A stretch of 64,000 nt of DNA from contig NC_040021.1 of assembly GCF_000972845.2 (NCBI RefSeq), positions 13,544,908-13,608,907 of the forward strand, read 5' to 3'. Within the stretch, counting starts at the first letter, position 1. Each line of letters starts with the position of its first letter. The position numbers were made by a program, and so were the translations under genes. The notes below the pieces were generated by a model, which did not search any database, had not been told where the DNA came from, and saw only the letters and a program-made list of their open reading frames with translations. Below are positions 58,438 to 64,000 of the stretch, one piece after another. This stretch comes from Larimichthys crocea. Taxonomy: Eukaryota > Chordata > Actinopteri > Sciaenidae.

Positions 58438-60608
58438 GTAAAACTCCCATTTAAAAACTCATTACAATGTCATGGCTGACTCAGAAAACCTGACGCAACA
58501 ATCTTTTTGTGCGCCAGTCTTTTGATTCTTTGCTGAGTCTGTTTTCGTTCCTTTTCCCATGTAGACTTCGCCAACCAAGGAGGTTCCGCCCACAGAGGAA
58601 GCCGTTAACAAGGTGACACAGGAAGAAGAGGGTCCTGCCCCAGAAGTGAACGGTCACGCAGAGGAAGTGGACGAGAAGGAGGCCGTGAAGTCGGAACAAG
58701 TGAAGGAAAAAGAGGCAGAGTCTCATTCCAACGCCAGCGCAGACACCGAGGTACGTAGGTTCATTTCTATCCACAGCACATCTGGACACATGCTGGAAGA
58801 CAAAAGCAGACAGAGGGGGTCTCCCATTGGTCTGTTTGCGGCTTCACATGCAGATTTACCGATGATCTGTCTGTTCTCCAAATACACAAATAAGTCTTGA
58901 TAGAGGCTTATGACTGATAGTAAATGACAGAGAGAGACAAGAAGAGAGAGGGTACAAAAGAAAGTGTGTTGGCATAAAAAAAAGAAAAAAAAACAGAAAC
59001 TAAAACTTAATTTCACTAAAACTAAAAAACGATGACACAGATTTCATCTACTGCTAAACCCTAAAACGTGGTGATAATGGACTGTTTAGATCAATACTGT
59101 ATATTGTTGTTGGGGGCATAATATGAAGTGTACAGGCTGTACCAAGTTGAAGTTGATTCCAGCAGAAACAGCCTGTAATTGTGCATAAAGTCATGTAATT
59201 ATTATTGAGCTTTTATGCTGAATCGTATGGTTTCCCTGCAGCGCCGTAGCAGATGGTCTGCATGTGGGTACTGGTCCATTAACCAGAGTTTGGAACTAAA
59301 TACAAAAAAAACACCAATCCTTTAAAGCAGCAGTTCATTAGATCTGGAATTTGGAGTTTGATGAGAAGATTGATATCAGTCTCAAACGCGGCCTTTTAGA
59401 TACAAAGCCACAACCAGTTCAGCTACCTTAGTTAGCAGCTATCAGTCTGGCAAACAAATCAAAATCCACCTATCAGCGGCCACAAAGCTTACCAATTTAC
59501 CCATGATATCTTTGTTTAATGTGCACAAAAGCTGTGGTTTAAGGGGTGTTAGTGCTGGATTATTTCTTGGCTGTGGGCAGTCACTTTCTGGATTGATCAA
59601 TTCTAGGCAGGCACTGGCAACTCCAAGCTGCTCCTGGCAAAGAAATAGTCTAGCAAACATGAATTTAGTGTTTATCGATCCACACAGCTATCTTTTGTTA
59701 AGAAAGACAACGCAATTCATTTCCAGTTTATTCATATACAAGTTTCCATTTCCGATTTGTTCCTGTGACATAATCCTTTGACTAAGAAGAGTACTGCAGT
59801 AACTCCTGCTTTTCAGAAGACATGCACATATTTAGTTTTTTACTCAGTCAGTCGTGAATAGCATGCAACACTTCTCGCTTGATATCACATGTGTGTCACA
59901 TGAATGTTACTGCTGCAAGTCAGAGGCGGAACCACCACCAAAACTCTAAACTAGTGAAAAGTGTTTTGCCTAAACAAATTTCCTCCTCTGCCTCAAGAGA
60001 GAAGGAAAAAGAGAGAGAGAGAGAGACAAACACACACAAAACCATTCTCCCTCATACACATGCACACACATAAACTGTTCCATCCAGTGATCACATTAAG
60101 GCACCCAGGCCCACCCTGTGACATCAACATTTGAGTAATCAGGCCAAAAGAAACGCCTGCAATTTTCTAAGAGCAGATTCAGACCAGAGGGGGAATTACT
60201 AAAGGACAGTGATAGAGAGAAAACAGTGTTTCCTCTTGCTTAGTTTGGACAGACAATCAGGTTTTAGCTTATGTAGTTTTTACATGACGTCCACCGCGGG
60301 GGGAACCATAGCTGCAGTTTGACGTCGCTTTTCTCCCTTTTCGCCGTCAGCCTGCCAAGGAAGAGAAGGTCGAGGAGAGCGCCGAGAAGAGTACCGAAGA
60401 GGCCAAGGTGACAACAGAGGGGGAAGGAGAAGAGGAGCAGAAGGAGCAGAGAGGCAAAGAAGAAGAAGAAGAAGGAGTAGGAGGAGGAGGAGAAGGCCAG
60501 ACCTCCATTTTCCAGTCTCCTCTCCGCCTGGTGAGGAAGACCAAGATGAAGCTGGTGGTGTGTCACGTGAACCTCCTGGACGGGACGGACTTCACCTGTG
60601 AGGTGGAG
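58205..60608 (+). CDS. epb41l2: Protein 4.1G (EPB41L2), N-terminal coding part
   Basis: Protein 4.1G links transmembrane proteins to the spectrin-actin skeleton beneath the plasma membrane. Coding segments 58219-58437, 58565-58750 and 60351-60608 join in phase 0 to give 221 codons. The start MTTEVGSETEVK is almost that of mammalian EPB41L2 (MTTEVGSVSEVKK). GIARYLPTWLKKQKS matches its GISRFIPPWLKKQKS block, which the 4.1R, 4.1N and 4.1B paralogues lack in this form. The acidic, low-complexity U1 region follows, then RLVRKTK and CHVNLLDGTDFTCEVE, the first strand and loop of the FERM domain. The rest of FERM, the SAB and the C-terminal domains lie beyond the right edge. The gene runs divergently from itpkb. 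Confidence 0.93.
58565..58750 (+). CDS. epb41l2: epb41l2 second coding exon (acidic U1 region)
   Basis: Acceptor cccatgtag|ACT, donor GACACCGAG|gtacgt, 62 codons in phase 0. Rich in E, K, V and A (TSPTKEVPPTEEAVNK at the start). Compositionally like the 4.1G headpiece, with no folded domain. Confidence 0.88.
58751..60350. other. epb41l2 intron
   Basis: 1.6 kb. Contains the diverged inverted-repeat element at 59355-59655 and a short GA/CA-rich stretch at 60007-60070; nothing coding. Confidence 0.6.
59355..59655 (+). mobile_element. Diverged dispersed repeat with internal inverted repeat
   Basis: Starts tttgatgagaagattgatat and ends ctggcaaagaaatagtctag. It includes an imperfect inverted pair, ggattatttcttggc at about 59557-59571 against ggcaaagaaatagtct at 59636-59651. 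Belongs to the same family as 9865-10165 by its typical end blocks. Confidence 0.5.
60351..60608 (+). CDS. epb41l2: epb41l2 third coding exon, start of FERM domain
   Basis: Acceptor cgccgtcag|CCT, donor GTGGAG|gtaaga, 86 codons in phase 0. It runs from an E/K-rich stretch through EEEEEGVGGGGEG to SPLRLVRKTKMKL and CHVNLLDGTDFTCEVE. The end corresponds to VTLLDGTEYSCDLE of mammalian EPB41L2, where the same intron position is expected before KHAKGQ. Confidence 0.93.
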
Positions 60609-61211
60609 GTAAGACTTCAGCCAAAAGACCAGACACACACACACAACGTACAACGTGAACGTGGGCGTGGAGGGTAAACAGCAGTGATTTAAACCTAATC
60701 CCTTTTTCAAGGAATGTTTTTTTTTTCTTTTCTGTTTGTGCATTTTGGTGACACCCTGAGTGTTCACTGTCCTGTCATGCAGCTGCTTTTGTTTACACCT
60801 GTTTAGGCAGGAAAAATAAGTCGAACGAGGTTAGTTTTTTTTCTGATCACTTGGGATTAAACCAACAACCAGTTACAGCAGAATGCGATGGGGCAAGATA
60901 AAACAGTACCTGAAACTATCAGAATTTCACACCATACACATCCATGAATCTTACTAGATACTGACAGACAGGATTCACACATTGTCATATGTTATTTTGC
61001 TAGTCAAGTAGGCCGCACGTGAGTGCCAGTGTGTCAATGATGTAATCACTAATAGGATCAGTTCTGCTGTGTGTGTGCGTGTGTGTGTGTGAATGGCATG
61101 GGGTGTTTAACTTTCTGACTCAAAGTGCAGTTATGGCAGAAGCACCCGCTCTCAGTGTTTGGGCGTGGTTTAGGGGATAAACGCAGAGCATGTTACAGGG
61201 GCTTGTCTGGT

Positions 61212-61212
<1 letters not shown>

Positions 61213-61264
<52 letters not shown>

Positions 61265-61281
61265 ACACACACACACACACA
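61213..61281. repeat. (CA)n microsatellite
   Basis: About 34 CA units with a single TA interruption. Confidence 0.97.
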
Positions 61282-62005
61282 AAGAAACCTCGGCAGATTA
61301 TGGGGGTCCCACCAGATTAGTTTCCTGCATCTGCTACTTCCTAACAAGCACATTCCCCAAACCTTCCTGTTCATACTCCGGCATACTCACAACATCACCC
61401 GTCCTTCACCTTCATGCCGGCGTAAATTTATTAACAATAGTAAAATTAAAAGCATATCTGTGATTTCCGAGCTCCCTAAAAATAACTAAGAAACACAGAA
61501 GTGTTTTCATTTGGTGTGTTTCATATTGTGAGAGGAAAAATAAATAATTTGACCAGAATCGTCCTTCCAGACCGTTTACGTGTGTTTTTCTCATTATGAC
61601 CATCGATCATGGTTTAAAAACTACCGTTTCCCAAGCAGCATGCACTTTTTTTTAGCAATACCCCTCCTCACATTCCCACACTCACTCACATTCAGTGGGA
61701 AGCTACCCAGAATAGCTGCTGTGCAGGTCCACTGGAGCTGTTAACAGTTAAGTGCCTGGTTCAAAGGCCCCTCAACAAAACAGTGAGCCTTTTTTTCCCC
61801 TCTCTGTGTCTAGATTTTCCCCGTTCGGTTCAGGGATTTCAACTGGCAACTTTACTACGGCAAAACCGCTTTTCTCTTATCTAAAGCGTGCCAACGCCCA
61901 TCGGCCCTGCCTGTGAGCATCTACCATCGTTTGAACAGTAGCTGCTTTGTCTCGCAACAGAAAACGCTGATGCCGCAGCTTACTGCTATTGTCCTGAAAT
62001 GCACA

Positions 62006-62006
<1 letters not shown>

Positions 62007-62042
<36 letters not shown>
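62007..62042. repeat. (CA)n microsatellite
   Basis: About 18 CA units; a second short tract lies at 62172-62200. Confidence 0.95.
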
Positions 62043-62044
<2 letters not shown>

Positions 62045-62682
62045 TTAACACACACATCCATCTCTCCCTCCACACACTGGCATAGTTAGGGCGCGAGAGG
62101 GAGAGATACACAATGCATTCCAGAGATTAAATTTTCTGTTTTGCCTAGCAGACCTCCAACACACACAAAATACCACACACACACAAACACACACACACAC
62201 ACCCCAGTTTCTACTCTAACTCCATGTCCAGTCTTCTCCCATCTTTCTGTCCTGGTTTTAAACCGATGGCATCACATACGTCTCAGTCGTACTTCCTTGA
62301 ATCAACCTTCTCTGACTCTCTTTAAATACCGGCTTTCAAAGGAGAGTCTTAGTGTCACATGATCTTAATGCCGTGTCTAAGAATTTCATTAGTATTGGTT
62401 TCAGCGGGATTTTAGTGTCACACGGTTTAAGTACCGTTTCATAGAATTATATTAGGTTTCAGTCAGACATCGAGTCAAGTAGGGTCGCTTTGGGTTTGAC
62501 ACATACAGCTGCACATTTACTGCCTCTATGTTTACACAGAAAGTCTCTCTATCTCTTTTATGATCCTTATATGGTTTTATTCTTCCACATGATTATGTTT
62601 AGATAACTCTATTCCTGTGAATTTTACAGTTATAGCAGTTTAGTACCTGGTGATGTAGGGACCTTTATGTTGCTGGGGATAC

Positions 62683-62996
62683 AAAGGCCAGTGTGTAAGA
62701 TTTAGGGGCTTTATTAACAGAATATTCCATATTTGTAGGTGAAGATAAGAATGTTTATGTTTTTGTTATCTCAGAATGAGCCTTGTATATTTACAGACAC
62801 TGCGGGGTCTTTTTCCACAGAGTCTGCCATGTTCAACCACCATGTGTGTACAGTAGCCCAGAACAGACAAACTAAATGCTGCTCTAGATAGGGCCTCTCA
62901 TATTTTCCGTTCACCGTACTTCACAACATTAGGACAGATAGTGTGAGGCGAGGGGGTTACAATCAGCATCTACACTGCTAGACGTCAATAAATCCT
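62683..62996. mobile_element. Short inverted-repeat (MITE-like) element, copy 3
   Basis: Starts aaaggccagtgtgtaagatt and ends ctagacgtcaataaatcc. Internal blocks agacactgcggggtcttttt, gtctgccatgttc and gacaaactaaatgct align with agacactgtggggccccttc, ctgccatgtgtctgc and gacaaaccaaatac of the copy at 8595-8972. Confidence 0.7.
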
Positions 62997-63059
62997 TTTT
63001 TAAAAAAGGCTATTTTTCTATATTATCCATGATCAATAGTTAACTTGACAATATCTAAC

Positions 63060-63372
63060 TAGTCCTGGTGAGGCCTCTCAGATCATCATCATCAGACCCC
63101 CCTCATACCTCACTGACCTGCTCCATCGCCACAATCTGTACCGCAGCTTCTGTCCTCTGATGCGAACCTCCCAACACCACCACACAGGACCAAGTAACCA
63201 AGCCTTCTCCATAACTGCCCCCTTCCCCTGACCAATCCACCTTCTGAAACAGACCTTTTTAGAACTGCTTTTAATGTTTAACTTAAGTCTAACGTGTTTT
63301 TTTAGTGTATTGTTTTAATGTTTTCACCAGACGTACCTAGAAAAGTGCTTTTAAATAAAATGTAGTCTGTCT
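63060..63372 (+). mobile_element. Degenerate non-LTR retrotransposon 3' end
   Basis: A broken frame reads LYRSFCPLMRTS, GPSNQAFSITAPF and LLKQTFLELLLMFN, resembling the C-terminal tail of fish LINE ORF2 proteins (…NRAFSVAAP…LK..LF). It closes with gtgcttttaaataaaatgta, a typical LINE 3' terminus. Assignment to a clade is not possible from this piece. Confidence 0.4.
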
Positions 63373-64000
63373 GTCAACATCAGTGTGTGACAGACAACCA
63401 AAAATGTGTGGATAAAAGTAAGGACTCTGTAACTGCCTGCAGCCATTAGACAATTGTTCTTAGGTAGTGCCTTGCTTGCAGGCACGCTGGCACAGACACA
63501 GACACCCCGAAAAGGTCACATTCTCACATTCTTCGGGGCGTTCACAATGCCGCTACACTGTTGAGTTTCTGTATGTGGCGCATGTGCTTGACCAAGTATA
63601 GGAAAATACCGCAGATGTTTTCAGCTGTCCCAGGACGAGAAGAAAAATGCACTCTTTCATCCTCTTTCCTTCCACTTTCACCACGCTCCCTGCCCCGTCT
63701 GCGAGTCTGTCTGCGAAAGGCCACTGTCATTTGATGTGTCAGACAGAGGCTGCCTAACTGCAAAGAAATGAATATTATTTGATTATTTCATTCTTTCTCA
63801 TCTCTTTTCCACCCTCTCTGTCTGACATTCTGTCTGTCTAAAGGGCACCGCTCGCTCGCGCACGCACGGATGTGTGCTAAATGTCATTGTCATAGTTGAG
63901 TGTGGAGGTTTTTATGGCTAAGGCTCCCATCGGGCCTATGAAGGAATGCGTTGCCCGGAGACAGATGGAGAGACTGAGAAAGAGAGCGAGAGAATAATGG

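Larger units (their letters stand above)
60609..64000. other. epb41l2 intron (partial)
   Basis: At least 3.4 kb. I looked for the next FERM exon (KHAKGQVLFD...) and did not see it. Contents are (CA)n tracts, the third inverted-repeat element and a LINE 3' remnant. Confidence 0.55.

Overview
This is vertebrate nuclear DNA, and the repeats point to a teleost, probably a percomorph. Genes are split into short exons with GT/AG junctions. Introns are AT-rich and full of (CA)n, (GA)n and (GATA)n tracts. The interspersed repeats (a tRNA-derived SINE, the 3' end of an L1-type LINE, short inverted-repeat elements) are families common in bony fish. Species cannot be named from sequence alone. A 10-base N gap at 27581-27590 shows a draft scaffold.

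Three protein-coding genes are supported by exon-by-exon reading. (1) 1123-~7080, minus strand: the 5' third of coq8a (ADCK3), a mitochondrial atypical kinase of coenzyme Q synthesis. Five coding exons and a probable noncoding first exon are present; the rest lies beyond the left edge. (2) 12513-~36200, minus strand: a complete itpkb, inositol-trisphosphate 3-kinase B, with ten coding exons whose phases all join to give 794 residues. Its noncoding first exon probably ends at 35450. (3) ~43950 to beyond the right edge, plus strand: epb41l2 (protein 4.1G), with a CCAAT/GC-box promoter, a long 5' UTR intron with at least one alternative first exon, and three coding exons (221 codons) running from MTTEVGS into the first strand of the FERM domain.

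itpkb and coq8a are co-oriented, about 5.4 kb apart. itpkb and epb41l2 are divergent, with about 7.7 kb between their putative starts. In mammals ITPKB and COQ8A are neighbours with PSEN2 between them, while EPB41L2 is on another chromosome. Here no psen2 exon is visible and epb41l2 adjoins itpkb.

The most interesting signal is in the 10.2-kb itpkb intron at 17560-27766. A minus-strand 34-codon ORF (20109-20210) starts with ATGATG in a fair Kozak context, encodes one hydrophobic membrane-spanning helix and ends at a phase-0 GT donor. It would splice in frame to the calmodulin-binding/catalytic exons, predicting a 334-residue membrane-anchored IP3 3-kinase lacking the long N-terminal region. 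Other points include a false duplication plus fold-back at the assembly gap, two upstream ORFs in the itpkb leader, and a 45-bp perfect tandem duplication.
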